DNA of 64,000 nt. Origin: Diabrotica undecimpunctata (Eukaryota > Arthropoda > Insecta > Coleoptera > Chrysomelidae). A program made the translations under genes and the position numbers. The notes beneath the pieces were generated by a model. It worked only from the letters and a program-made list of their open reading frames with translations, made no database searches and was not told the DNA's origin. Shown one piece after another: positions 51,351-62,888 of this stretch (positions are counted from its first letter, which is position 1; the number at the start of each line of letters is the position of its first letter). Where the stretch lies: positions 128,176,952-128,240,951 of the forward strand of contig NC_092806.1 of NCBI RefSeq assembly GCF_040954645.1, read 5' to 3'.

Positions 51351-51364
51351 AACTTTTGAGGTTA

Positions 51365-52073
51365 ACGGCTAATAATAATATATTACCTTTATTAAACATA
51401 TTTGTACATTAAATGCGCAATTACGCAAAAATTTGAAACATCTAGTTCACGTTCATCTAATGGAGAGGAATTCATTTTAGTTATAATACCAAAAAATTTA
51501 CACTGTCACAACTGTTTTGAAAATATAATAATCTCGATTTTTATCAAAGACTTGGGGTAAGAAAATAATCAGTTTTGTGCCTTTTATAGAAAATAGAAAG
51601 GCAAATCACTCTGTTTACTAACAAGTAAGTAATTAAAAATTTGTGGATATTAAAATGAGGTACAAAGCTATTTATTCTAGGTGGATACATTACTCCCTTG
51701 TAACAAATTCCATTGACATTAATATTTTATGTATCAGGAAGTATGCAGTTAAGTGTAACCGACTTTATGGGAGTATCCAGAGCTTTAGTCAGTATAATCA
51801 TAAAAGAGTATCCATTGCAATTGCATCCTTAAGGCCAAAGTACATTTATATGCCTAGGAATCCGCAAGTGTGTAGCAATTTATAATTTCCTTATAGGAGG
51901 TTGAAAGAGGGGACTGAACAATTACTGAGCTTGAGGATAGTGTAAGCAAATAAATTGAAACGTTTGCGAACGGCAACTCGTGTTTTGGTTGGAGAGCTGA
52001 GTCCCGGATAAGAGTTCCTTTACTTGGGGAGGACCAACTACAAAAAAAAAGAAACAAAAAAAAACTTACAGAT
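51365..52073. other. Unassigned
   Basis: No recognised gene. It precedes the Harbinger remnant and may hold its degraded 5' end. Confidence 0.35.
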
Positions 52074-52467
52074 ATGTCCTGGGCAACACTACACAAGAAG
52101 ATTCCTGAACTATTTAAAATAGAACGCAGTTTAAAAGAATCCTCTTGGTACTTGAAAAGAAATAAAGGTTTTTCTTTCCTTAGATTTGAATACAAAAAAC
52201 ATTGTCGCACACAAACTTCAAACGACCTGGATCCGACCCATGGCAGACACAAAGTTGAAGCTGACAAACACTAAAACTGGGCCTCAGATTATCCTAAATG
52301 ATAACTATATGATTCGTCAAAACTCGGTTGCTTATTTTTTACTAAAAACCATGGAGGCCCATTTAGCTCTCAGAAACGCTGTTATCAGATCCTTTAACAT
52401 GAAATACAGGAACAAACCGGTAATTATTCCACTTTATAAAGTCTTTCACATAGCATTTCAAGGTTAA
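52074..52467 (+). pseudogene. Unrecognised ORF fragments upstream of Harbinger transposase
   Basis: Two overlapping frames (52074-52274, with SLKESSWYLKRNKG; 52186-52467, with LTNTKTGPQIILNDNYMIRQ and AHLALRNAVIRSFNMKY) do not look low-complexity, but I recognise no family. They could be an accessory or N-terminal part of the downstream transposon, or of another element. Confidence 0.3.
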
Positions 52468-52589
52468 AATTTTGTGCGCAAATATTTAGGTGGAACAATA
52501 AAAGATGAAAAAGATCAATCGAAAGAGCAATTATAATTATTATAAAAATACTTGAAAATGTTAATATTATCAATCTCAGAGATGCAAAA

Positions 52590-53290
52590 AGATGAAACAC
52601 CAGAAAGACACTTTTCCGGTGTTTTATTATATACGAGGTGAATCGAAAATGCTACAAGTAATGGAAAGAGCTGTTAAAGATTTCTATAAAATGACTGCAT
52701 TCTCTAAAACAATTTGTGTAATTGGTTGTACCTTATATAAAATAGATTCTCCTGGTGGTCAAGAGGCAGATATTTTTAGATCGGAAAAATCATTTTTTGC
52801 ATTAAACATCCAGACCGTCAGTGACGCAAAATTGAAAATTAGGGATATTGTTGTACAGTTACCAGGATCTATACGTGATCAAACAATTTTTAATAATAGT
52901 AGGATGAAGCGCAATTTTTATAGTGGTTTGTTTGGTCATTACATGTTGGTTCGTTACAGTGGATATAGTATAACACCATTTCTTATGCCCAATTTGTATT
53001 AAACATCAACACTAGCTGAAGATTTATATAAGAACCAACAATTATAAGAACACCAAATGTAGTAGAACAACAATATGGGTTGTGGAAAAAAGATTTTCTA
53101 CGCTGCGCTTAGGGTTGAGATTAAAATTAGAAAACACCATGGTTGTGATTGTTGCAATTGGAGTGCCTCATAATATTGTCATTGATATGGATGATAATTT
53201 TCCTGATAATCTAAAAACGAAGCCAATGATGATTTAAAATGCATACAAAATATTGAAAATATTTCAGAAAATGTAAGACGTTTATCAATA
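52590..53290 (+). pseudogene. Harbinger transposase DDE domain, decayed
   Basis: The open part (52592-53002) reads FPVFYYIRGESKMLQVMERA, CVIGCTLYKIDSPGGQEADI, SFFALNIQTVSDAKLKIRDI, LPGSIRDQTIFNNSRMKRNF and MLVRYSGYSITPFLMPNLY. After a frame break come QYGLWKK-like and NTMVVIVAIGVPHNI-like blocks to about 53250. This is the DDE_Tnp_4 domain of PIF/Harbinger transposases. The canonical D of IGxxDGTHVxI is changed (IGCTLYKI), and GDSGY has become RYSGY, losing the second catalytic Asp. It is dead. No inverted ends were found around it. Confidence 0.8.
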
Positions 53291-53879
53291 AATAAATTCT
53301 TTGTCCTTTAATGTGTCCTTTTTTATATTTATTTTTTTAAAACAGTCTTATTAACTGAGTGAAAATTCAATATCAATTCAATCAATTCTAATCACGAGTA
53401 TATACAAGCTTTAAACAGCCATATCTTAACCAATTTGTGTCTTACAGAAAAATAAAAAAACCAAAATGTTCAGAAAAGCAAAACCTATATTTTTTTAATC
53501 TCCAAGATTTTTCGTATCACTAACACTTTCCATTGAAGATACTTGAAAAAATAGAAAGACGCGGTAAAAATTAAAGCAATTTTAAGTCATATACGTATTT
53601 AATATTTTGTATATTGTTTTTAGATTTTTCTCTCTAACGCTGGACGTTTCAAAACAGCTATTTGTAAGCATAGACAAAATAATATTTGGCCTAACCAAAG
53701 ATAAGTTTGCCAGAATTTCCATTTTGATATAATACCGATAAAAAAAGCTAGTAGACATTCTGTAGAATGGTTTATGCACAAATATAATTTGTCATTTAGA
53801 TGACCTGATCTTCTGTCATTACCTCTTTCGCACGGTTGGCATTGATGGCATTTAACCGAGAAAATGTAAATAAATTTTT
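53291..53879. other. AT-rich stretch, nothing recognised
   Basis: This may be the 3' part of the Harbinger element; no terminal repeat was identified. Confidence 0.35.
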
Positions 53880-54560
53880 TAAAGCGCTTAGGGAATTAAA
53901 GAAGAAGTACTATTTCAAACTAAAGATAAAAAACTAACACAGGCAAGAGCTAGGAGAAACAAACGCACAGTTGAATTAGAGGACGATATTGAAACTGTAG
54001 AAAGTCTCACATATCTGGGAGTTGCATAAAACACAGATAAAGAACCAGAAATTCAGAGAAGAATAGTAAAGAGAAATAAAGCTTATTTTTTATTCGTCCA
54101 TGTGTTCCTCTCCAAAAACATACACTGGAGATCGAAAATCGGGATCTACAAAACTATTATCAGACCAATAGTATGTTATAGATGCGAGAAATAGGTGATG
54201 ACAGAAGATACAAAACGAAAGCCGGATGTCTTCGAAAGAAAAGTCCTAAGGAAGATATTTGGACCTATTAACGAAAACTGCGTATGGAGATCCAGGTATA
54301 ACCATGAACTCTACCAACTGTTCAAAAAGGCACCGATCTCAGAATTTGTTAAACTTCAAAGACTTGGATGGGTTGATCATGTAGTGGGAATAGAGACGCA
54401 AGAAAATGCAGGGCGCAAGACCAAAAGGAAGGCCACGGAAAAGGTGGGAGGATGAAATGGCAGCGGACACGCAAAATTTGCTAGACATGAGAACCTGGAG
54501 AAGATTACCGCGGGACAGGCAAAGTTCGAGGCATAGTTTGGAGGAAGCCAAGGCTTGATT
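53880..54560 (+). pseudogene. RTE-like post-RT half
   Basis: Over two frames it reads KKLTQARARRNKRTVELEDD-like, ETVESLTYLGVA, SKIGIYKTIIRPIVCY, DVFERKVLRKIFGPINENCV, WRSRYNHELYQLF, LQRLGWVDHVVGI and RPRKRWEDEMAADTQNL. The start matches the end of the fragment at 40400-41225, so both are one family with complementary parts kept. Confidence 0.8.
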
Positions 54561-55689
54561 TGGGCTAAAGAGGGAGAGACTATTTCAAACCCCACCAAAT
54601 ATATAATTTGAATGAGACAGGTGTTTCGACAGTAGCCACGAAAACTCCAAAAATAATAACTGCTAAAGGAAAGCGTAGGGGGATTAAAATCCCATCGGCT
54701 GAAAGAGGCACCAATGTTACTGCTGTTTGTTGCATAAATGCAAAATGGGTCGTTTATTCCACCCTTTTTAATATTTCCTCGAATTAGAATGCAATTATCT
54801 TTTATGAATAACACACCTACCTGATTTGTTGATTATATGCCAACAAATTCATAGTTATAGACAAATCCATAACTAATGAGTTTTAACATTTTTGAGTAAA
54901 AGTCAAAGAACTTAACAGGCTTTTTTATACGTATGACATCTAGTGGAGCAACTTTTGATTGTTGCATCTCTGCGCTTACAAGCATTACTCATGTGAACCG
55001 TTACAATACTTATGCTGATTTCATAAAGACACATTTATTATAATGAATAGGGAGCGGAATCTTTAATAAGTCTAAAGCGGACAATATTTTCATGGACTAC
55101 TTGGTAGGCAAGCATTAACCAAAGGTCAATTTCTTTATGTACGCGACAGTGCACTCATTTAAATCGTACGGTAGAAGAAACTCATTAGTTTTATACAATA
55201 GATACAAATCAAAGGAACGAGAACCCATTGAATATTTCTTCGGTAATTATTACACAATTATTTATCAATATTAAGTACTACCAGTGGCTTAGTTGGGTGG
55301 TTTTATAAAGGTAATATTAGCGAAAATTGGACTCATTTGAAGGATACATAATTATTTTTATAAAAACCGCAAAACAGTCAACTCAAGTTTAGTTTCAAGA
55401 GAACTTTTCACCCTCACACTACAGTATATTTAGTTTTCAACTGGTTAAATGTTATAAAAACAAGCGGAAGATCAATAAAGCATCAAATACCCAATACAAG
55501 TGTTTGCCTGAACAGTTTAATAATATACAGGCTGAGATATGAATTTTTGTTGATATTTCTTTTGGTCATAACTTTTAAGCAGAAATTTTAATTTGCCTCA
55601 TATTTTAGGATAATCCTATTCCCACTTCACTACTTTTTTTTGGAAATAAGCCAAAATTTTACTTTAAAATAATAAAATAAAAAAATAAT
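54561..55689. other. AT-rich stretch, nothing recognised
   Basis: No coding frame or repeat of known type was seen. Confidence 0.4.
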
Positions 55690-56370
55690 AAATAATTTAA
55701 AGTAGATGACTTAAAAATGATATTTTTAATATTTATTAATTGCGTTCCTGGGACGACTTTATTGGAAAATAGTTCATATCCGTCAGAACAATCATAGCAT
55801 ATGATTCGTCTTTTAAAAAGACAACCACATGCAATGATGACAGTAAAATTCTCCTGTTAGTGATCCCATGGTAAATCATAAGGAAACCAGGAAAAAATCG
55901 ACATGGTATTTGGTCTTTCACTTAGTTTACTCTCAATATTAAGAGTAAATTCTGGTTGTATATGTATATTATTTTAAAACATAAATGATGTATTCTCTTA
56001 TTGACTTACAAATAATCATATTTTCTTTCTATTGATTTTCTCGTTTAATATGGATAGCCATATTAAAACTACTGCATTCATTTGACACTTCATACTATTT
56101 TATTTAATTATAATGTTTCATAACTAGAGCAGCTTCTTCAATTTTTGCCTTTTTGTTATATGTTTCTTTCAGGACTATACATCAATATTTCCATTGTATT
56201 GAAATGCATATTTGAGGTCTTTAAAATTCTCTATTTTTGATATAAGATTGATGTTCATTTATTCTAATATTTAATGGTCTTGATGTTTGACCTAAATAAA
56301 AATGTTTGCATTCACAAGGTATTATATAAATATCACTCGTTGTTCTTTCTTGTTCATTGAATGCGAGAGA
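55690..56370 (-). mobile_element. Penelope-like remnant with fold-back-type 3' end
   Basis: The minus-strand GIY-YIG remnant (56370-55980) is followed at 55915-55690 by a diverged copy of one arm of the fold-back at 18037-18966. Shared strings include TGCGTTCCTGGGACGACTTT and ACAGTAAAATTCTCCTGTTA. This ties the fold-back family to Penelope-like elements. Confidence 0.6.
55980..56370 (-). pseudogene. GIY-YIG endonuclease remnant
   Basis: The reading AFNEQERTTSDIYIIPCECK, HFYLGQTSRPLNIRINEHQS, a stop, RPQICISIQWKY, a stop, ETYNKKAKIEEAALVMKHYN shows the CxC...YxGQTxRxLxxRxxEH core and the Glu-bearing helix of Penelope GIY-YIG domains. Two stops make it a pseudogene. Confidence 0.7.
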
Positions 56371-56399
56371 TAATGAGGTACGACCAAACGTTTACTAGA

Positions 56400-57069
56400 G
56401 AGAAAATTAATAGAAACACCAGAGAGAAAACATTACAAATATAACAAAACAGCACACAAAGAAGATAGTTCGTAGCTCGAAAACTCGTGGACAATCGCAA
56501 CGTACAGCGTGGGCCCAGTTAATTTTAAGTTGATTATTATTATATATAAGTTTACACTAATTATGATTTTTTGTTTCAGGTATCCTACAAAAAATCCACA
56601 AAACACACAAAAAACGGCTTCGGTCAACAAAAAGATCAAAAAATTACAACCGGCAAATTACAACAAAAAACCGGCGCAAGCCACAAAAAAAAAAATTAAA
56701 AAAAAAACCACAAAAAACCCGGACACGTAGGGCCCAACCTCTTGGACAATACGCTGTCCAGAATTTGATTAGGATATGGAACCATGTTGGAGTTCTATTA
56801 CCCAGTACTCCTACATGAAGAGGATTTGGCTGATAGTTGTGTCCGTAGCTCGCATCAGAGTGCTATAGGGAGGAAAGGGATGGTCTGGAGCATTGGATCG
56901 CGGTGGAGTGACTCCTGTATTTACTCAAGTTAATAGACCTCGCTGCAATACATTAATACAACCGAACGTAATTCTTAGGGGTGAACATGTCTCATAGGCT
57001 GGGTTTAATTAAATTGCTTGCTTCTTGTTCATTGTTACGTTTGGTTTTAGATAACCTATTTTATATATT
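56400..57069. other. Unassigned; lysine-rich frame
   Basis: An acceptor-like TTTTTTGTTTCAG at 56567-56579 leads into an A-rich frame (RYPTKNPQNTQKTASVNKKI, then a K/T-rich tail) to 56730. It is low-complexity and I do not call it a gene. Confidence 0.3.
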
Positions 57070-58175
57070 GTATAGGCATATTTTATTGACTATAGAAAAG
57101 CATTTGACTGCGTTCACCATCAAAAGATGATCGAAATTCTAAGAACAATTGGAGTTGATGAACAAGACTTGCGAATTATCACAGAACTATACTGTCACCA
57201 AACGGCAACGATTGAAATAGAGCACAAAACATCCGAAGATATACAAATCCGACGAGGAGTGAGACAGGGTCTTATCAACGCTGCTGTTTAATTTATATTC
57301 GGAGTCTATTTTCAGAGAAGCATTAGACGAGATCCAAGGCGGAATTAAGATTAACATAATCAATATAGACAACATCAGATATGCTGATGATACCGTCTTA
57401 ATAGCAAGCAACGCACAAGAACTAAAAAATATAATAAATGCGGTAGTTCACCACAGCGAAATATTCGGTCTACATGTAAACGTTCCCAAAACTAAAACTT
57501 TAGTATTTTCAAAGACACCAATAAACGTACATGTGTATGCCAAGGGTCAAATAATAGAACAGGTAAATTCCATAAAATATTTGGGAGCAAATATCAATAG
57601 TCAGTGTAATCCAAAAAAAGAAATCCTATCAAGAATCGTACAAGCAAGGAAGGCATTCATGAACATGAAAAAATGTTTTACAAGATCAGACCTTAGTCTG
57701 CAGCTTAGAATCCGAATGATCAGATGTTACGTTTTTTCTGTCGTTCTGTATGGCTGTGAAAGTTGGACGATGGACTCTGAAATAGAAAAAAGAATAGATT
57801 CCTTTATGATGTATATATACAGACGAATGCTGAGAATTCCATGGGTACAAAGAATTACTAATGTTGAGGTACTTCGTTGCATGTGTAAACAAAAAGAATT
57901 ACTAAGAATAATCAAAGAGTGGAAACTGCAATACTTGGGTCATGTATTGAGAGGCGAAAGATACGAATTACTTCAAGTTATACTGGAAGGAAAAGTACAG
58001 GGCAAAAGATCAGTAGGAACACGCCAGAACTCGTGGCTGAAAGACCTGAGGAGATGGTTCGACCGCTCATCCGCAGAAATATTTCGCGCAGCAGTTTCTA
58101 AAACTACAATTGTCATTTGGATCGCCAACCTTCGAAAGGAGACGGCGCCATGAAAAGACGAAAAATATGGTCCTA
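57070..58175 (+). mobile_element. 5'-truncated RTE-like element (copy G)
   Basis: It begins at the RT block FIDYRKAFDCVHHQK and runs to a natural stop at 58151-58153. One frameshift or deletion lies near 57270 (RRGVRQG...). The rest is open over two frames and keeps YADD (at about 57385). It is the same group as 9116-9843, 32092-32474 and 38006-38257. Confidence 0.85.
57533..58153 (+). pseudogene. RTE post-RT domain, open
   Basis: This 206-codon frame reads VNSIKYLGANINSQCNPKKE, YVFSVVLYGCESWTMDSEIE, YRRMLRIPWVQRITNVEVLR, KLQYLGHVLRGERYELLQVI and WLKDLRRWFDRSSAEIFRAA, ending KETAP. In reality it continues a frame that is open from about 57290. It lacks the N-terminal half, so it is inactive. 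Confidence 0.8.
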
Positions 58176-59094
58176 CAAATAAATAAACACAACAGAGCCA
58201 GAAACATCGGTCCTAAATTAACTGTTATTAACTCTAGCTCTGAAGTGGTGGCAAACTCACATACTTACGCTCACTGATTACCAATGGCAACTCCATAACG
58301 GAAGAAATTAAACGAAGAATAATTCTGACAAACCCTTATATGACTAAGATGGGCAGAAGGGGAGCAAAGTGGAAACGGTTGAAAATGAATAAAAGACTGG
58401 CGAAATAAATTTGAGAGGTTCTCAATATTAAGACCGAATAAAGGTCGAGGTTCTACTATAGGGCTGTAGCAACATTGATGGTGAGAAAAATTTTAAATTA
58501 AAAAAAGAAACACTGTCCAAACTTGACCTCATACATCTAGATGTTAGTTATAAATGAGAACACCAAAAGAAATATTTAACTGTAAAAATATCGGCGGGAA
58601 AATAGTATTTAATAAGGTCTAGTTTTTATACTACACATAAAAACGTTTTTATATTATAAATTCTTAACGTTTTTAAAAATACGTCAGGATATCTTAATAA
58701 AATGATATAACCGCCTGGAAATCATATTGGTTACGTCCCTGAATATTACAATAACCTTTAATGTATGTACAATAGACAGGATCTTCCGGTTGTGCCTTGA
58801 AAGAATATGAACACTTTTTTTCTAGACCACATTGTGCACGCTAATATTGACCTGATTTTGATTTATGCAACATGCATTCTCAGACGGTAATAAGTATGAT
58901 TATTATTAAATCGATTCTCACACCAAAGGAAGACAATATTTTATATAAATCGGTAAAAACATAGATACAAATAATCAGATTAATAATAAATACACAAACA
59001 AAAACTTCGTTATTTTATTCAATCCTATCCTATACCTAGCGATTAAAATATAAAAAATAAATAAATAACAAAATTACTTTATTTAATTTTAAAT
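58176..59094. other. Mostly unassigned; trace of RTE at the left
   Basis: The reading ITNGNSITEEIKRRIILTNP at about 58275-58335 resembles the SxxEIxxRIxxA segment of RTE-like proteins. The rest is AT-rich without signals. Confidence 0.35.
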
Positions 59095-59312
59095 ATTAAA
59101 CGGCAAGGGCAAGAACTAGGTAAGAAATAGAAGACTACAATGGAACGATCAAGCCGAATGACAACAAATAGAGTAGTAAAGACGGCAAGAGACGGTTCCC
59201 CTATAGGAAAACGATCAGTAGGAAGACTACGAAAACGATGGAACGACAATTTACTGGCGGCACATTGAAAAACAGTCATGTCTATATAAAAAGAAGAAGA
59301 AGAAGAAGAATT
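59095..59312 (+). pseudogene. RTE 3' terminus with (GAA)n tail
   Basis: The reading SPIGKRSVGRLRKRWNDNLL and a stop is followed by a (GAA)n tail at 59289-59310. It is a very short 5'-truncated copy. Confidence 0.65.
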
Positions 59313-60105
59313 TTAAATATATTATTTAAATTTTAAAAATACAAAAACATAGTATGTTTTTTTAATATAACTTGATAATTTTAAACATTTTATTTAGTTT
59401 TTAATAGCTTTGTTCGAGGAGACAGTCCATGACTAATTTTTGACTGATTCTTGCGCAGTTGCGTTTTGAGCGTTTGCGGTATTAAAAATCCGGGACTTTG
59501 ACATAAAGTTTGATGTTCGTAGACTTTTTCTATCTGGTTCATGATCAGTCAGAAACAAATCCATTTTGTTTGTGGATTAAAGTCCAATTAGAGTGTATTT
59601 TTAATCAGCGCAAGCATTATAGAAACTGTAAATTGTCAGGTTTTTTGTTTGTCTTCGTCTCGTATAAGAAAACATAACAACAACAAAAATTCTTGTACTC
59701 AACGAGGAAACATGAACATGAGGAAAGTCAGTCATTACTGCAAACCATAATTTTGATTTTTTTTTAATAGTTTATAACTACTTGCCTTTTTTAATTTAAC
59801 AGTTATCTACAACTCAAAAATTTAGTTTAATGTTTAGTTTTTTATAAATTTTTGACAATATATTATAATGTTTCAATTTTTTTTACCCAATACAATTGCA
59901 TTTGCAGTTTACTGTGTTTTTTGATTAATTAAAGACATTTTAACAATGCATATGTTATTTACCACATGTAGAACGTTGAATAAGGTTATTTTTTGTTAAA
60001 TATTAATATCTTACATTAAAATTCCAAATATAATATATAGGGATTATATTTATACAATCATTTGATAGACCAGACCTTTCCATTTGTTTTCAAAAATGCA
60101 TAGAC
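59313..60105. other. AT-rich stretch, nothing recognised
   Basis: No coding frame or repeat was seen before the transposon end at 60106. Confidence 0.4.
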
Positions 60106-60297
60106 ATATGAGCCGTTGAAAACCAGAGTGGTCTAAGTCAAGAATTTCATGTTTCGCGTTTTCTCGGTATATAATTCTGTTTAACAGTGTTCTATTTTGC
60201 TACAAAATTTGAAAAATATTAGTGCATCCGTTCACTCACAGATGACACTACTGTAATATATGTCAAATGCTATGAAGGTTGCCGTTTTAAGGCAAAA

Positions 60298-60320
60298 TGG
60301 TCTAAGTGTGACTTGGACCA
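60298..60320. promoter_or_regulatory. Palindromic copy of the transposon end motif
   Basis: TGGTCTAAGT, three bases, then ACTTGGACCA. This is an inverted pair of the GGTCTAAGTCA motif of the TIRs, about 58 bp upstream of the candidate ATG. It could be a transposase binding site that also regulates transcription. The function is inferred. Confidence 0.5.
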
Positions 60321-60377
60321 TTCTGCCAGAAATTCTGTCACGAATTTTTTATAAGTGTCACGTTTGCTTGTAGTAAA

Positions 60378-62568
60378 ATGAGTTCTAGTGAATCTGTAAA
60401 TGAACCGTTTAGTGCTAGTGATAGCGAGTACGAGCCAGAAAACAATGACGATTCAACAGAATCTGATTCTGATAGCGGTAAGTTTATTTTTTTTATTTCC
60501 TTTTATAACCTCAAATGTGTGAATAGCAGTATTTTATTTGCACGTTTGTTTCAGCTGACAAACGTTCGAAGTTAAAATTGGGCGAGTACAAGCCAGAAAA
60601 CAATGACGATTCAACAGAATCTGATTCTGATAGAGGTAAGTTTATTTTGTTATTTCCTTTCATAACCTCAAATGTGTGAATAGCAGTATTTTATTTGCAC
60701 GTTTGTTTCAGTTGACGAAAGTTCGAAGTTAAAATTGGGATCAACTACCAAGCACGTCGGCAGAAAACGAAATAGAGAGCCAAGTAAACACATCAAGAAT
60801 GTTCGAAAAGAAAAAAGAAACTGTGGGGAACAATATGTGTCTACATCTAATAAGGTGGTAAAAGCGAAAGAGTTTCATAACAGGGAGTGTACGTGCAAGG
60901 GCAAATGCATTCAAAAAATTTCTCAGGAAGAAAGGAAAGCTATCTTTACAAATTTCTGGAACATAGCTAATTTTTCAGCACAAAATGCTTTTCTAGTTGG
61001 TATTGTAAAATTGTCTAAACCAGCCACTCACCGTCCAAGAAATGGTACAAGGCAGAAAAAAGCAGTATCCTACACTTATGTCCTAAATACCCCGAAAGAG
61101 TCTCATAAAGTGTGCAAAATGTACTTTTTGGAAACCTTTGCAATAAGTAATGGTAGATTAATGCGTGCATTAAAAAAGGAGGAGATATCATTTCCTGGTG
61201 AAGATTTACGGGGCAAACACGCACCTAGCAATAAAACTCCTGAAGGAAATATACAGTTAGTATGCGATCACATAAACAGCTTTCCTTCTTATGAATCTCA
61301 TTATACACGAGCTCATAATCCTAATAGAAAGTTTTTAGATCCAGAGCTCGGTGTACGTACAATGTATACCCTGTACAAAGAGAAATGTGTAGAAGATCCT
61401 GTGTCAGAAAGTTTATACAGACAAATTTTCCATCGCGATTTCAATCTTCACTTTCACGTACCATTAAAAGATACGTGTGTTAAGTGTGACAAATACAAAA
61501 ATCAGGTGACCCAGGAAAAGGACGAGAATACGAAGAAAGTGCTTCAATCACAACACGAGCTGCATTTACGGCGCAGTGAAAAGGCCAGAGCTGCTTTAAA
61601 AGACGCTAAAATTACAAGCATACGTGAAAAAGGGAGAGTGTGTGCATTCACGTTTGATTTAGAAAAGGCCTTACCGTTTCCAACTTTGACTTGCTCTGTA
61701 GCCTACTATAAAAGAAACATGTATGTGTACAATTTGGGTATTCACGAGTTTAGCGACGAAGACAAGGTGTTCCTGTATGCCTGGGATGAAACTATAGCCT
61801 CTCGAGGAGCACAAGAAATAGGATCTTGTATTCGAAAGCATGTTCTAGAAAATGCAAAGGACGCAAGACACATCATTGCATTTAGTGATGCCTGTGGGGG
61901 GCAGAATAGGAACTTTAAACAGTGTTTGTTTTGGTTGAAACTCATTGCAGATTCCGATAATTTGGAAATGGTAGACCATAAGTTTATGGTATCCGGACAT
62001 TCCTTTCTCCCGAATGATCGTGATTTTGGTGTAATCGAACAATACGCAAAGAATAGAGTGAAGTATGTGCCGGACGACTGGTACAGAGTGTTTGAGAAGT
62101 GCCGCACAAAGAAACCGTATCGTGTTTGCAAGATGAACGGAAATAATTTTGTATCGTCACAAAACCTGGAAGCAGCTGTTACCAGAAGAAAGAAAAATGA
62201 AGATAACGCGCCAGTATCGTGGCTTAAAATTCAATGGCTACAATTTAGAAAGAGTGATCCCTATAAAATATTTTATAAAGAAACATTAGATGAGGAGTTT
62301 CCTTTTGATGTCATAAACTTGCAACCTGTACGAAAAGGACGTATCGCCAATTTTCAAAATATTGAATTTTCAAAACTGTATGAAGCTCCAATACCAGTTA
62401 CGATTAAGAAAAAAAAAAAAGGATATGGAAGATATTTTGGCGTTTATACCGCCCATTCATCACGACTTTTTCAAAAATTTATCCGTAAATGGAAACAACA
62501 CTGCAGAAGTAGGTCCACTGGAAGATATTTTGGTGGCGAATGGAGACGACGATGTTTTTTATGAATAA
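60378..62568 (+). CDS. Candidate transposase, three exons (RNase-H-like D-D-D/E)
   Basis: Exons are 60378-60477, 60555-60635 and 60712 onward. Both introns (77 and 76 nt, GTAAGT...TTTCAG) are phase 1, so the frame joins cleanly to the large open frame. The N-terminus is acidic and Ser-rich. A basic region and Cys pairs (ECTCKGKC; CVKCDKYK) follow. Numbering from the Met at 60735, the RNase-H-like acidic positions are D308 (FTFDLEKALPFP), D385 (IIAFSDACGGQNRN) and D430 or E435 (HSFLPNDRDFGVIEQY). The pattern resembles insect proteins I recall under DUF7869. A 12-A run (62409-62420) switches frame: the natural end is probably DILAFIPPIHHDFF...DDDVFYE (stop 62566-62568) in the +1 frame. This is either a mutation or an assembly error. 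Confidence 0.75.
60424..60711 (+). repeat. Tandem exon-intron duplication
   Basis: A unit of about 158 bp (part of an acidic exon, its intron and the next exon start) is present twice, for example GCGAGTACGAGCCAGAAAAC at 60424 and GCGAGTACAAGCCAGAAAAC at 60582. Both donors and acceptors are kept and phases match, so the duplication adds 27 residues in frame. Confidence 0.9.
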
Positions 62569-62656
62569 AAATTTAATTTGTAATAATATAATACACAAAA
62601 ATACACGATCGTTTGTAAGTCTAACTTTTTTGCTTTACTCCAAAATAATGAACCTA

Positions 62657-62681
62657 TTGAAAGCCAGAGTGGTCTAAGTCA
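62657..62681 (+). repeat. Subterminal copy of the TIR motif
   Basis: TTGAAAGCCAGAGTGGTCTA (continuing AGTCA) repeats the inner TIR, in the orientation of the left end, about 175 bp inside the right end. Confidence 0.8.
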
Positions 62682-62888
62682 AAATATTAACAAAAAATAT
62701 AAAAATTTCGACTGTTGGCTGATTGTTCCGCTGGAATTACTTAAGTTTAAGCTTTTTTTATTGAAAATCATTCTGATCAAAGTCAGTTTTTATGTTCCCA
62801 TTTAACGATAACATGTTAACTTTAAGTCGTTGTTTCTCGAATTTCAACATTTCTGACTTAGACCACTCTGGTTTTCAACGGCTCATAT

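Larger units (their letters stand above)
60106..62888 (+). mobile_element. DNA transposon with perfect 35-bp TIRs, candidate new family
   Basis: The ends 60106-60140 and 62854-62888 are perfect inverted repeats (outer part ATATGAGCCGTTGAAAACCA; inner part GAGTGGTCTAAGTCA). The outermost ATAT may be a palindromic target duplication (ATAT or TA), which cannot be separated from the repeat. The inner motif recurs as a direct copy at 62657-62681 and as a palindrome at 60298-60320. One intron-containing gene fills the interior. Perfect ends suggest recent movement. Confidence 0.85.

Noticed and set aside
56509..56730. Lysine-rich frame after an acceptor-like site
   Set aside because: Low-complexity A-rich translation with no family resemblance; not called as a gene.
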